Assembly (NCBI RefSeq): GCF_000355905.1
Contig: NZ_APLF01000002.1
Span: forward strand, 1 to 64,000
Length of the DNA stretch: 64,000 nt
Direction: 5' to 3'
Source of the DNA: Psychroflexus gondwanensis ACAM 44
GTDB taxonomy: Bacteria; Bacteroidota; Bacteroidia; Flavobacteriales; Flavobacteriaceae
The translations under genes were made by a program, and so were the position numbers. The number at the start of each line of letters is the position of its first letter. The stretch's first letter is position 1. The notes under the pieces are model-generated. The model saw nothing but the letters and a program-made list of their open reading frames with translations, made no database searches and was not told where the DNA came from. Shown piece after piece: positions 24,942 to 33,615 of this stretch.

Positions 24942-27041
24942 ATGATAAAATCTAGACTTTTTCTCCTTTTGACTCTGATGCTTATTACTTTTGCTACTTC
25001 TATAGCTCAGGTTGAATCTGCCGGTGAAATGAAAGTTCAATTGGAACTACTCAATCCTTCCTCCGAAATTAATAATGGAGTGGCAAAGGTAGTAGTTGAG
25101 GGTGGCCAGGCTCCCTATCAATATAAATGGAGTAATGTAAACACGCCTTTAATTGCGGCAGAATCGGTTGGTTTGATTGAGGGGATGGAACATTCCGTAC
25201 TTGTAAGCGATGCCAGCGGAAATAAGGTTTCGAAGACATTTACCATTCCTACAAAATCGATAACCGAAATTTTCAACAGCAAAGTACAGCCGGCGGTGGA
25301 TGTGCTGGGAGCCGTTCTATTTTGGGATGCTTTTGCTACCCTTGGAATATATGATCCTGTAGTTTACAGTTCTTATAAAAATATACCCCTTCCGCGAATC
25401 GAAGTATCTGCCGATGAGGAATACCTCGTAAAAAAATGGTTGGCTCCAGAGGGAAGCCAGGTCAAAAAAGGTAACGAGATTGCAGTGCTGGAAGGCAATA
25501 ATAATACAGAATATTCTGTTTATGCTCCGGCCGAAGGAACTTTAGAACACGATACCAAAGAAGGATCTTCGATTTCCAGATTGCCCGAAACAGGTTCTTT
25601 TAATGCTCCGCTCCTTGGGGTAATCCAATTTCAAGATCCCCAACCTCTTTTACATCCCAACGGAGATATAAAAACCAACAACCTTCCTTTCATTGTTATC
25701 TGGCTTATTTTGGGAAGTATTTTCTTTACCATACGTTTAAAGTTCGTAAACATTCGAGGGTTTCGGCATTCTTTAGATTTGGCAAGGGGAAAGTATGACG
25801 ATCCCGATGCTCCCGGCACGATAACGCATTTTCAAGCTATGGCCACCGCGGTATCGGCCACAGTGGGCCTGGGAAATATTGCAGGGGTAGCGGTGGCGAT
25901 TTCCCTTGGAGGTGCGGGTGCAACTTTCTGGATGTTTCTCGCAGGTTTTTTCGGCATGTCTTTAAAGTTTGCAGAATGTACTTTGGGGGTGAAATATCGC
26001 TTTATTGATGACGACGGTCGCATATTTGGAGGACCTATGAATTATTTGCGCTATGGTCTGGAAAAGCGAAACCTTGTGAATTTGGGGAAATTCCTGGCAA
26101 TACTCTTTTCGGTTCTTGGAGTAGGAGCTTCATTTGGCGGTGGTAATATGTTGCAGTCAAATCAGGCTTTTAAAATAGTATCAGAGCAAATTCCCTTTTT
26201 TCAAGGTCAGGGATTCTGGTTCGGAATTGGTTTCGCCATTTTGGTAGGCGTAGTGATTATTGGTGGCATTAAAAGTATCGCCCAAGTGACTGCGAAAGTA
26301 GTTCCAGGTATGGCCATTTTATACGTGTTGGGTTGTTTAGTAGTGATAGGTTATCATTTCGAATATATTGGAGGTGCTTTTTTAGCCATTTACGATGGTG
26401 CTTTTTCTGCAGAAGCTTTGAAAGGTGGATTTATTGGCGTTTTGATCATAGGCTTGCAACGCGCCGCTTTTTCTAGTGAAGCAGGAGTAGGATCGGCCGC
26501 AATTGCTCACAGTGCCGCCAAAACCAATCACCCTATAGCCGATGGCTTCACTTCTTTGGTTGAACCTTTTATCGATACGATGCTGGTTTGTACCATGACT
26601 GCCCTGGTTTTGATTTTTACTGGAAAGCATGAAACCAGTAGCGGACTGGGTGGCGTAGAACTTACCGCTGATGCCTTTGGAAGTGTAGTTTCCTGGTTTC
26701 CTTCAGTTTTGGCGGTCGCGGTATTTTTATTTGCTTTTTCTACTACCGTTTCCTGGTCATATTACGGAATGCGCTCTTGGACCTTTCTCTTTGGAAGAAG
26801 TAAAAAAGTGGAACTGACCTTTAAAATAATGTATTTAGGTTTTGTAGTATTAGGTGCTTCGGTAAGTTTAGGAGCTGTTTTAAGCTTCGCCGATATGATG
26901 ATTCTAGCCATGTCCTTTCCCAATATCATAGGATTGTATATTATGGCTCCTGAAATCAACGCCGACATGAAAATTTACTGGCAGAAATTAAAAGATGGAA
27001 AATTGCATATCAATTCAAAATTCGTCAAAGCTGAAGATTAA
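24942..27041 (+). CDS. Alanine/glycine:cation symporter (AGCS) with large N-terminal exported extension
   Basis: A roughly 699-residue membrane protein. The C-terminal 460 residues are an AGCS sodium/alanine symporter: MATAVSATVGLGNIAGVAVAISLGGAGATFWM, GGPMNYLRYGL, RAAFSSEAGVGSAAIAHSAAKT, DTMLVCTMTALVL. Before it come a signal peptide (MIKSRLFLLLTLMLITFATSIAQ), a beta-sandwich domain like SprB/PKD repeats (GGQAPYQYKWSNVN), a possible membrane segment, and a biotinyl/lipoyl-like fold (LVKKWLAPEGSQVKKGNEIAVLEG, then YAPAEGTL). The frame opens at TTG 24906; ATG 24942 is chosen because it starts the signal peptide. Codon use is more GC-rich than the neighbours, suggesting acquisition. Confidence 0.85.
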   Translation: MIKSRLFLLLTLMLITFATSIAQVESAGEMKVQLELLNPSSEINNGVAKVVVEGGQAPYQYKWSNVNTPLIAAESVGLIEGMEHSVLVSDASGNKVSKTFTIPTKSITEIFNSKVQPAVDVLGAVLFWDAFATLGIYDPVVYSSYKNIPLPRIEVSADEEYLVKKWLAPEGSQVKKGNEIAVLEGNNNTEYSVYAPAEGTLEHDTKEGSSISRLPETGSFNAPLLGVIQFQDPQPLLHPNGDIKTNNLPFIVIWLILGSIFFTIRLKFVNIRGFRHSLDLARGKYDDPDAPGTITHFQAMATAVSATVGLGNIAGVAVAISLGGAGATFWMFLAGFFGMSLKFAECTLGVKYRFIDDDGRIFGGPMNYLRYGLEKRNLVNLGKFLAILFSVLGVGASFGGGNMLQSNQAFKIVSEQIPFFQGQGFWFGIGFAILVGVVIIGGIKSIAQVTAKVVPGMAILYVLGCLVVIGYHFEYIGGAFLAIYDGAFSAEALKGGFIGVLIIGLQRAAFSSEAGVGSAAIAHSAAKTNHPIADGFTSLVEPFIDTMLVCTMTALVLIFTGKHETSSGLGGVELTADAFGSVVSWFPSVLAVAVFLFAFSTTVSWSYYGMRSWTFLFGRSKKVELTFKIMYLGFVVLGASVSLGAVLSFADMMILAMSFPNIIGLYIMAPEINADMKIYWQKLKDGKLHINSKFVKAED

Positions 27042-27097
27042 TTTATTATAAAATACTCAAGTTTCACACCCACTGTTTACAGGCTTTGGGCGATAAT

Positions 27098-27142
27098 AAA
27101 TAGCATGAAAACCAAGGTAAACCCCCGGTTTTCATGCTATTT
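27098..27142 (+). terminator. Terminator of the AGCS gene
   Basis: A 16-bp stem (AAATAGCATGAAAACC and its complement) with a 13-base loop follows the symporter stop by 57 bases. Confidence 0.75.
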
Positions 27143-27143
27143 A

Positions 27144-27344
27144 GGTTACCGCACATAAAGTACAAAACTTGCTACAACACGAAGAGATTGCAAAAACTCG
27201 AGAATTAAAAGAAAAGTTTAATAAGGTTTGGGTGAGTTCAGAATATTTACAATCACATCTGAATATTTTAGGTTTTGATAAAATAAAAAGCCGGTTCAGT
27301 TGGTGCAAGCAGGCAGGTTCTAGCAAATCAAAAAATCAACTGGA
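27144..27344 (+). pseudogene. Start-less fragment of an unknown protein
   Basis: A plus-strand frame reads QNLLQHEEIAKTRELKEKFN, VWVSSEYLQSHLNILGFDKI and SRFSWCKQAGSSKSKNQ, then runs into repeat A2. It has a protein-like pattern (helix-forming, basic) but no start after the terminator and no recognised family. Probably the scar of a gene cut by the rearrangement. Confidence 0.3.
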
Positions 27345-27446
27345 GAGCTTTTTGGGAACATGAGGTTAAAAATTAAGCTTCTCCCAAACTAAATAGAATT
27401 GATAAAAAGCGGCTTTAGTAGTGATATAAAGCCGCTTTTTTATGCT
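27345..27446. repeat. Duplicated segment A, copy 2
   Basis: A near-identical copy of 21763-21864, with the last DoxDA codons and the terminator hairpin (27404-27441), here detached from any gene. The copy marks one edge of the inserted or duplicated region. Confidence 0.85.
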
Positions 27447-27567
27447 GGATGTTAACTAAAGACAGGGCTTTAAAATCCATACTTTATTCAGAACATTTTT
27501 TATAATAATTATCACTCTAAAAAAACCAAAATGTAGAGTATTTAATTGACGATATTCTGAATTAATG

Positions 27568-27728
27568 GGTTGATAATTCTAGATCTGACCTTAAACTTGA
27601 CGATACTCACAAAACTCAATAATTCTAAACTATTTAGTTTTGAGTTTATTTATTGTTTTAAAAAAAGTTTTAAAACAATAAAACCCTCATATACACTAGG
27701 TATATGAGGGTTTATAGTGGAGTCGGGG
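27568..27728. repeat. Duplicated segment B, copy 2 (real ssrA end)
   Basis: The original of repeat B: it includes the ssrA terminator and the 3' end of the gene. Compare 22476-22623. Confidence 0.8.
27681..27713 (-). terminator. Terminator of ssrA
   Basis: A perfect 14-bp stem, AAACCCTCATATAC and its complement, just downstream of the tmRNA 3' end on the minus strand. Confidence 0.8.
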
Positions 27729-28116
27729 AGACTCGAACTCCCGTCCAAACAAGCAATTCAATAGTCTTCTACACGCTTAGTTTTCTCTTGGATTTTCGAG
27801 ACAAGACTGGCTGAAAACCACCTACCTTGTCCTTATCCTCAATTGAGTTTCACCAAAACATCAAGACCCTGTTTTAGCTATATTTACTTTACCGGTGCCT
27901 CTGGTGCAAACGCCGCAAATCAAGGCTTTTGCGAGACATCTTAGCCCGTTACCTTGTAACGGTTAAGCATATCCTACTGTGATTCGGATTATGCAGCCAA
28001 GGCGTAGTTATCTTCGCCGTTTAAAAAAGTGTGAAACATGAGATTTACGAGCTGTATCCCAGCGCTCGGCGTGCTTACCATCCAATTGGCCTTGCTGTCA
28101 AAACCAAATCGACCCC
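27718..28116 (-). ncRNA. ssrA: Transfer-messenger RNA (tmRNA)
   Basis: The minus strand begins GGGGTCGATTTGGTTTTGAC and ends GAGTCTCCCCGACTCCA. GGGGTCG pairs with CGACTCC to form the acceptor stem, and GGGAGTTCGAGTCTCCC is the T arm. The tag frame at 28021-27989 encodes NGEDNYALAA followed by TAA, a typical Bacteroidetes degradation tag. Length without CCA is 399 bases, as expected. It rescues stalled ribosomes with SmpB. A degenerate copy of its 3' end lies at 22476-22623. Confidence 0.95.
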
Positions 28117-28180
28117 ATACTTACAAAGTCAGTAATTGAAGTTAAGCTTTCTACCACTTTATCTGTCAATGATCTTAAAT

Positions 28181-28296
28181 TGGGCGTTTCCCTTTGGTCG
28201 ACTCTCGTCTTCCAAAGCGCCGGGCTATCCGCTATATCCTCATTCCGATAAATATCGGGAATGAGGGATGCCGCTTCTATCCCTTACGCGGGTCAC
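28181..28296 (-). ncRNA. Conserved Bacteroidetes structured element
   Basis: On the minus strand, GTGACCCGCGTAAGGGATAG, AAGCGGCATCC, a long hairpin (CCTCATTCCCGAT... with its complement at 28238-28266), then GGATATAGCGGATAGCCCGG and AAACGCCC. I recall this layout (GTGACCC...AGCGG-ATCC-hairpin-GGAT-AGCGG-AGCCCG) as a widespread dispersed element in Flavobacteria; its function is unknown and the recollection is not a database result. It lies directly upstream of ssrA on the same strand. Confidence 0.5.
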
Positions 28297-28390
28297 TTCA
28301 ATATTAAAAGGAAGTTACCTTTCCAACTAGAACTGCAAAAGTAGATATAAATACTATCTTTGAAGCAAAAATCATCTTAAAATAAAGCCT

Positions 28391-29596
28391 ATGAAATTTG
28401 GACTTATCAAAGAACGCAAAACGCCACCAGATCGTCGCGTGGTTTTCTCTCCTGAAAAAGCTAGAACAGTCCAAATTCAATATCCCCACCTGGAATTTGC
28501 GGTAGAGTCTTCCGATATTCGCATTTTTCCAGATACTGCCTATGAGCAGCAAGGTCTGGAAGTCACCGACGACTTGTCCAGTTGCGATGTGCTCTTGGGA
28601 GTTAAGGAAGTTCCTATGGAGGCTTTGATTCCTAAGGCATCCTATTTTTTCTTTTCCCACACCATCAAAAAACAACCCTATAACCGAGATTTACTCAAGG
28701 CTGTTTTAGAGAAGAATATAGAGCTCTACGATCATGAAGTGATTACCAATCCCAGAGGAGGTCGGCTTATCGGTTTTGGTCGCTATGCCGGTTTGGTAGG
28801 AGCCTATAATGGTTTTCGAGCTTTAGGCTTACGCGATGGTCTTTTCAATTTGCCTAAAGTAGAAGGTCTTTCAGACTTAAAGGCTCTTCAGCAAGAGTTG
28901 GATACTATTCAAATTCCCAACCTAAAGATATGTTTGTCTGGTTTAGGGAAAGTCGCCAAAGGCGCCAAAGAAATTTTAGACCATCTACAGATCAAAAAAG
29001 TAGGAGTAGAGGAGTACCTCAATGCTTCTTTCGATGAGCCGGTCTACACAATTATCAATGTGATGGATTATAACCAGCGCAAAGATGGTAAACTTGGAAA
29101 GACTTCAGAATTCTTTTTGGATCCTACACCTTATGAGTCCACGTTTATGCGTTTTGCAAAAGTAACCGATTACTTTATTGCTGGGCACTTTTACGGCGAC
29201 CATGCTCCATATTTAATAACCCGAGAAAACGCCAAGCATCCTGATTTTAAGATCAACCTTATTGCAGATATTAGTTGTGATATCGATGGACCAGTGGCGT
29301 CCACTGTAAGACCTTCAACAATTGAAGATCCGTTTTATGGTTATGATCCACAAACCGAGTCGGAAGTGGCCTTCGATGCCGAAGGTGCAATTACGGTAAT
29401 GGCGGTCGATAACCTACCCTGTGAGCTTCCTAAAGACGCTAGCGAAGGCTTTGGCGATATGTTTGCAAAGCACGTGATTCCTGCGTTTTTCAATGGAGAC
29501 CTTGAGGGTATTTTGGAACGGGCTAGAATGACTAAAGATGGACAGCTTACGCCTCGCTATAGCTATTTACAGGATTTCGTAGATGGAAAAGAATAA
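28391..29596 (+). CDS. Alanine dehydrogenase/saccharopine dehydrogenase-like oxidoreductase
   Basis: A 401-residue protein of the alanine dehydrogenase/transhydrogenase-N superfamily, nearest in style to LYS1-type saccharopine dehydrogenases. MKFGLIKERKTPPDRRVVFSP is the conserved N-terminal substrate arm (K-E...D-R-R-V). HEVITNPRGGRLIGFGRYAG follows in the middle, and GLGKVAKGAKEIL is the NAD-binding Rossmann glycine motif. SCDIDGPVASTVRPSTIEDP is a family signature near the C-terminus. The exact reaction, reductive amination or saccharopine cleavage, is not settled by sequence. No lysine genes are adjacent. Confidence 0.82.
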   Translation: MKFGLIKERKTPPDRRVVFSPEKARTVQIQYPHLEFAVESSDIRIFPDTAYEQQGLEVTDDLSSCDVLLGVKEVPMEALIPKASYFFFSHTIKKQPYNRDLLKAVLEKNIELYDHEVITNPRGGRLIGFGRYAGLVGAYNGFRALGLRDGLFNLPKVEGLSDLKALQQELDTIQIPNLKICLSGLGKVAKGAKEILDHLQIKKVGVEEYLNASFDEPVYTIINVMDYNQRKDGKLGKTSEFFLDPTPYESTFMRFAKVTDYFIAGHFYGDHAPYLITRENAKHPDFKINLIADISCDIDGPVASTVRPSTIEDPFYGYDPQTESEVAFDAEGAITVMAVDNLPCELPKDASEGFGDMFAKHVIPAFFNGDLEGILERARMTKDGQLTPRYSYLQDFVDGKE

Positions 29597-29704
29597 TTTA
29601 AAATCGAATGATTTTTTAGGACTTATATTTGGTTTCAATTTCAACCCGAATCGACAATAAATCCAAAAAATATCGATTAAATTAATTCTTAGCCCTAATC
29701 AAAA

Positions 29705-29736
29705 AAAAGACTTTTCAGGGATCTGAAAAGTCTTTT
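29705..29736. terminator. Bidirectional terminator between convergent genes
   Basis: A 14-bp perfect stem (AAAAGACTTTTCAG, loop GGAT) flanked by A and T runs serves the dehydrogenase (+) and the nitroreductase (-). Confidence 0.8.
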
Positions 29737-29759
29737 AAAGTATTATAAATAGTTGAGAG

Positions 29760-30392
29760 TTAGTACTCAATAATTGTTTCTGTTTGAGGACGTCTCACTT
29801 TTTGAAAACCAGCAAATTTGTCATCTTCCGCTCTATAACCCACGGGTAAAACCAAAGCTGAGGAAATACCTTTTTCATTGAGGTTTAAAATCCTATCGTA
29901 AGCCGCGCTATCAAAACCTTCCATTGGACATGCATCAATCTTTTCTGCTGCACAAATAGTCAATAAATTACCCAAAGCTAAATACGCCTGATTGATCGCC
30001 CATTTTTTGATATCCTGATCAGACTTTTTACCAAAGTCCTTAATCAAAAATTCTCGAAAAGGTCTGATGGTCTCATCTTTTGCATTTCGGATTTCCTTCT
30101 GCAGTTCAAAATTATGATTGATAAATGGTTCATCAACACTATTTTCGGTGCATATCACCAAGACGTGAGAGGCAGATTTTACCTGAATTTGATTATAACT
30201 ATGCTCGAAAAGTTTATCCTTAAACTCTTGTTCTTTAATCACCAACAATCTTAAAGGTTGCAAACCGTAAGAAGTAGGGGTTAAGTTGAATGCTTTTTTA
30301 AGCATTTCCACTTTAGAGGGATCTATGCGTTTGGAGTCATCAAACTTTTTGGTTGCATATCTCCATTCTAGGGCATCAATCATTGCTGTCAT
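29760..30392 (-). CDS. NAD(P)H-dependent nitroreductase (NfsB-like)
   Basis: A 210-residue FMN enzyme of the nitroreductase family: RYATKKFDDSKRI at the N-terminus (FMN phosphate site), PTSYGLQPLRLLVI near 38, AYLALGNLLTICAAEKIDACPMEGFD near 130-155 and the terminal FQKVRRPQTETIIEY. It reduces quinones or nitroaromatics with NAD(P)H; native substrate unknown. Monocistronic, 82 bases downstream of the dehydratase gene on the same strand. Confidence 0.9.
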   Translation of the reverse strand: MTAMIDALEWRYATKKFDDSKRIDPSKVEMLKKAFNLTPTSYGLQPLRLLVIKEQEFKDKLFEHSYNQIQVKSASHVLVICTENSVDEPFINHNFELQKEIRNAKDETIRPFREFLIKDFGKKSDQDIKKWAINQAYLALGNLLTICAAEKIDACPMEGFDSAAYDRILNLNEKGISSALVLPVGYRAEDDKFAGFQKVRRPQTETIIEY

Positions 30393-30474
30393 ATTTTAAT
30401 TCGGTCAAAGGTAAAACTTAACTTAGTAAAGTGTTTAAGTTTTAATACAATTAACTCAACTTTTGTTAAATATT

Positions 30475-30762
30475 CTAGTTTTCAGAAACGATAGATTCTA
30501 TAGTTTTTGCCATTTTAAAATCTTTTTCAGTAACGCCACCTGCATCGTGAGTCGATAAACTGATTTCTAAGGTGTTGTACACATTAAACCAGTTGGGATG
30601 GTGTTGCTGAGCTTCAGCTTCAAAAGCAATTCTCGTCATGGCAGAAAATGCGTCTTTAAAATCATTGAATTCTAGTGTAGTATGAATAGCGTCTTCGTTA
30701 TAAGACCAGCCCTCTAATGATTCTAAATGGCTTTCAATTTCTTTTGTGGATAATGGTGTCAT
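30475..30762 (-). CDS. 4a-hydroxytetrahydrobiopterin dehydratase
   Basis: A 95-residue pterin-4a-carbinolamine dehydratase. EAEAQQHHPNWFNVYNTLEISL carries the HHP catalytic cluster, and STHDAGGVTEKDFKMAKTIE has the second conserved His/Asp. It regenerates the pterin cofactor of aromatic amino-acid hydroxylases, although no hydroxylase is in the window. Length and motifs are standard. Confidence 0.92.
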   Translation of the reverse strand: MTPLSTKEIESHLESLEGWSYNEDAIHTTLEFNDFKDAFSAMTRIAFEAEAQQHHPNWFNVYNTLEISLSTHDAGGVTEKDFKMAKTIESIVSEN

Positions 30763-30809
30763 AATATTCTTTTTTTAGTGAGTCCATAAAATACAAAAAT
30801 AAACTGATT

Positions 30810-31664
30810 TTATGACTGAAGTTTTGTTGAATTTTTAACGACCTCTTCAATGGTAATTTGCAGGTTTTTTGGTAAGATATGAGTTTTAGGAATAATGGCG
30901 ATATACCGGTCTTCATTGGAGTTGTATACATTTTTGAAAATTGGGTTTTCCAAACCAAAGCCTTTTAAAATATCATGTACTAGTTCTTTATGATGGATGA
31001 GGTCTTGACTGCCAAGATGGTAGACTCCTTCAAGATCGCGATTGATGAGGTAATGGATTTGTTGAGAAAACTTATCGTGAGTGGTAGCATTCATTACCAC
31101 ATTTGGAAAGACTTCAATAGGTTCTTTTAAGTCATATAGCAGCTTTAATTCTTTCACCCTTGGGGAATTATGACCGTATATCATCGGTAATCTTACAATA
31201 TTGTAAAGGTGATTAGGAATTCTGAGTAAGGCATTTTCAATCTTTATTTTAAATCTGCCGTAAACACTTTCAGATAGAGTTTTGTCGTACTCATAGGAGG
31301 GGTAGTTGCTGAACACATCAAAAACGTTGGCAGACGACAAAAAAATCAATTTCTTCTGAAACTTGATTAAATAGGTAATCATCTCAAAATGGGCGTGAGT
31401 TTGGGCTGCAAAGTCACCTCGAATACAAGAAATGATAAGATCTGGAGCCAGTTCTTCTAACAGAAGGCTAATGGATTCCGTTTCAACATCCCATTGGAAC
31501 ATGCGTTTGTTTTTTTCTAAGTCAGTATGATCTCTTGCGAAAGTGCCATAGACATCATAATAAGGGGACAACTCCTTGAAGAGGGCATTGCCTAGAAAAC
31601 CACTAGCACCGAGAATTAGTATTTTTTTGGTGTGTTTGATATACTTAAAAACTTGATATGCCAT
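30810..31664 (-). CDS. NAD-dependent epimerase/reductase (RmlD-like SDR)
   Basis: An extended-SDR protein of 284 residues: KKILILGASGFLGNALF is the Rossmann glycine motif, ISCIRGDFAAQTHAH and FLSSANVFD the central substrate strand, and YEYDKTLSESVYGRFKIKIE carries the catalytic YGRFK (Tyr-x3-Lys). This is the pattern of dTDP-4-dehydrorhamnose reductases and related sugar-nucleotide enzymes. No sugar genes adjoin, so the substrate is open. It starts 44 bases after gcvT on the same strand and could be co-transcribed. Confidence 0.8.
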   Translation of the reverse strand: MAYQVFKYIKHTKKILILGASGFLGNALFKELSPYYDVYGTFARDHTDLEKNKRMFQWDVETESISLLLEELAPDLIISCIRGDFAAQTHAHFEMITYLIKFQKKLIFLSSANVFDVFSNYPSYEYDKTLSESVYGRFKIKIENALLRIPNHLYNIVRLPMIYGHNSPRVKELKLLYDLKEPIEVFPNVVMNATTHDKFSQQIHYLINRDLEGVYHLGSQDLIHHKELVHDILKGFGLENPIFKNVYNSNEDRYIAIIPKTHILPKNLQITIEEVVKNSTKLQS

Positions 31665-31707
31665 TTCCGAAATTTAGAAATGGCTTAAGATTATATAAAA
31701 TTTAGGC

Positions 31708-32790
31708 TTAAGCCTTGTAAAATGGAGGCTTTACAATAGTCGCTTTTATTGTTTTCTTTCTGATTTGAATATAGATAGATGTTCCAAATTTAGAGTGTTT
31801 TGTTTTAACATAACCCATACCGATAGCTTTTTTAAGACTTGGGGACATTGTACCCGAGGTCACATGTCCTATGTCATGGCCTTCTTCGTCTACGATAGCG
31901 TAACCATGTCTGGGTATACCTTTATCCTCTAGTTCAAAAGCAACAAGCTTTCTAGAAGGACCATTTTCTTTTTCCGCTTTCAGCGCTTCAGCGTTAATAA
32001 AGTCTTTAGTGAATTTAGTAATCCAACCTAACTTAGCTTCAATTGGAGAGGTTGTTTCATCGATGTCGTTACCATATAAACACATGCCCATCTCTAAACG
32101 CAAGGTATCTCGAGCAGCTAGTCCAATAGGCTTGATTCCGAAGTCTTTTCCAGCCTCTAATACAGCTGTCCAAATCAATTCAGCATCTTTATTTTTAAAA
32201 TAAATTTCGAATCCTCCGCTGCCTGTATATCCCGTGGCCGAAATGATCACATCTTGAGCTCCCCCAAACTCGCCTACAGCAAAATGATAAAATTTGATTG
32301 CAGATAGATCAAGGGGTGAAATACTTTGCATGGCTTCCAAAGCTTTTGGGCCTTGTATGGCTAACAACGAATACTCATCGGATAGATTGGTAGCAATCGC
32401 ATCAAATGTGTTGTGTTGGTTCACCCACTTCCAATCTTTCTCTATGTTGGAAGCATTCACTACCATCATAAATTTTTCGTCGTGAAACTTATAGATGATG
32501 AGATCGTCTACAATTCCTCCTGTTTGGTTGGGCATACAGGTGTATTGTGCTTGACCGTCGATAAGTGTGGAAGCATCATTACTGGTTATTTTTTGAATAA
32601 GCTGTAAAGCCTCTTTTCCTTCAATAAAAAATTCACCCATGTGGGAGACATCAAAAACACCTAGATGTTGCCTTACGGTCTCATGTTCTTCGTTCACTCC
32701 AGTATAAGATACAGGCATATCATAGCCTGCAAAAGGGACTATTTTAGCTCCAAGTTGTTTATGAATTTCGGTAAGTGCAGTTGATTTCAT
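31708..32790 (-). CDS. gcvT: Glycine cleavage system T protein (aminomethyltransferase)
   Basis: A 360-residue Gcv[29 protein letters not shown] at the N-terminus, [14 protein letters not shown] near 45, SNDASTL near 70, [14 protein letters not shown] near 187 and [15 protein letters not shown] near 230. These make the folate-binding and aminomethyl-transfer site. It hands a one-carbon unit from the H protein to tetrahydrofolate. Other gcv genes are not in the window. The length rules out the shorter YgfZ relatives. Confidence 0.95.
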   Translation of the reverse strand: MKSTALTEIHKQLGAKIVPFAGYDMPVSYTGVNEEHETVRQHLGVFDVSHMGEFFIEGKEALQLIQKITSNDASTLIDGQAQYTCMPNQTGGIVDDLIIYKFHDEKFMMVVNASNIEKDWKWVNQHNTFDAIATNLSDEYSLLAIQGPKALEAMQSISPLDLSAIKFYHFAVGEFGGAQDVIISATGYTGSGGFEIYFKNKDAELIWTAVLEAGKDFGIKPIGLAARDTLRLEMGMCLYGNDIDETTSPIEAKLGWITKFTKDFINAEALKAEKENGPSRKLVAFELEDKGIPRHGYAIVDEEGHDIGHVTSGTMSPSLKKAIGMGYVKTKHSKFGTSIYIQIRKKTIKATIVKPPFYKA

Positions 32791-32967
32791 ATCGCTTCTT
32801 TTAGAAGTTGCAAATTTAAAATTTAAATCAAGATTGAGCTCAGCAAATCCCTCATTTCATTAAATAAAACAAAGGTTTTACTTTTTTAGCATCTATGTGC
32901 GAATAAAGTTGTAGTTTTAAATCTACTTTTATATCTTAGTATAAAATTTTTATCCAACCAAACTAAT

Positions 32968-33615
32968 TTGAAAAAAATTACTAAAATCATTCTGGCAGAC
33001 GATCATGATGTAGTTAAGCATGGAGTAGAGGCTCTTTTGCGCCAAACAATCTCTGGTCCAGACATTATTAAAGTATCTTCTATCAATGAGTTGAGGAATC
33101 AAATGCTGTGTCAAAAAGACATTCACCTTATCATTTTGGACATTAAAATGCCAGGTGGGAATACTGTGGAAATCGTAAAAGACATAAAAGCTAATTACCC
33201 ACAAACCAAAATTCTGATGTATTCCGCTCACGAGGAGCCCCAATATGCCGTCAATTTTATTAGAAATGGAGCAGATGGATACTTAGGAAAATCACAACCC
33301 CTTCAAAAAATAGCCTTAGCTATTAAAGTTTTAGAAAACGACAAACGGTTTGTAGATGAAAATATTGAAGATGAGGTATTTAATAATAATGGAGCAAATG
33401 ATCTATCCTTGTCTAATATTTTGTCACATCGAGAATTTCAGATATTAGCTCTTTTGTCAGAAGGCAAGACGAATATTAATATTTCAGATGAGCTTAATCT
33501 TCAGAAATCAACGGTGAGTACTTATAAGAAACGCATCATGCAAAAGCTAAATATCAATAATAATATTGGGCTAGTGGATGCGTATAGAACAGACTATAAC
33601 ACCTCCGTCAATTAA
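32968..33615 (+). CDS. NarL/LuxR-family response regulator
   Basis: A 215-residue regulator: receiver domain (KIILADDHDVVKHGVEALLRQ with acidic pair; LIILDIKMPGG with phospho-acceptor Asp53; MYSAHEEP; the switch Lys in YLGKSQ) followed by a LuxR-type HTH (LSHREFQILALLSEGKTNINISDELNLQKSTVSTYKKRI). The start is TTG at 32968, the only start codon before the receiver strand. Its stop overlaps the convergent kinase-like gene by four bases. That neighbour is a candidate partner but is degenerate. Confidence 0.92.
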   Translation: MKKITKIILADDHDVVKHGVEALLRQTISGPDIIKVSSINELRNQMLCQKDIHLIILDIKMPGGNTVEIVKDIKANYPQTKILMYSAHEEPQYAVNFIRNGADGYLGKSQPLQKIALAIKVLENDKRFVDENIEDEVFNNNGANDLSLSNILSHREFQILALLSEGKTNINISDELNLQKSTVSTYKKRIMQKLNINNNIGLVDAYRTDYNTSVN

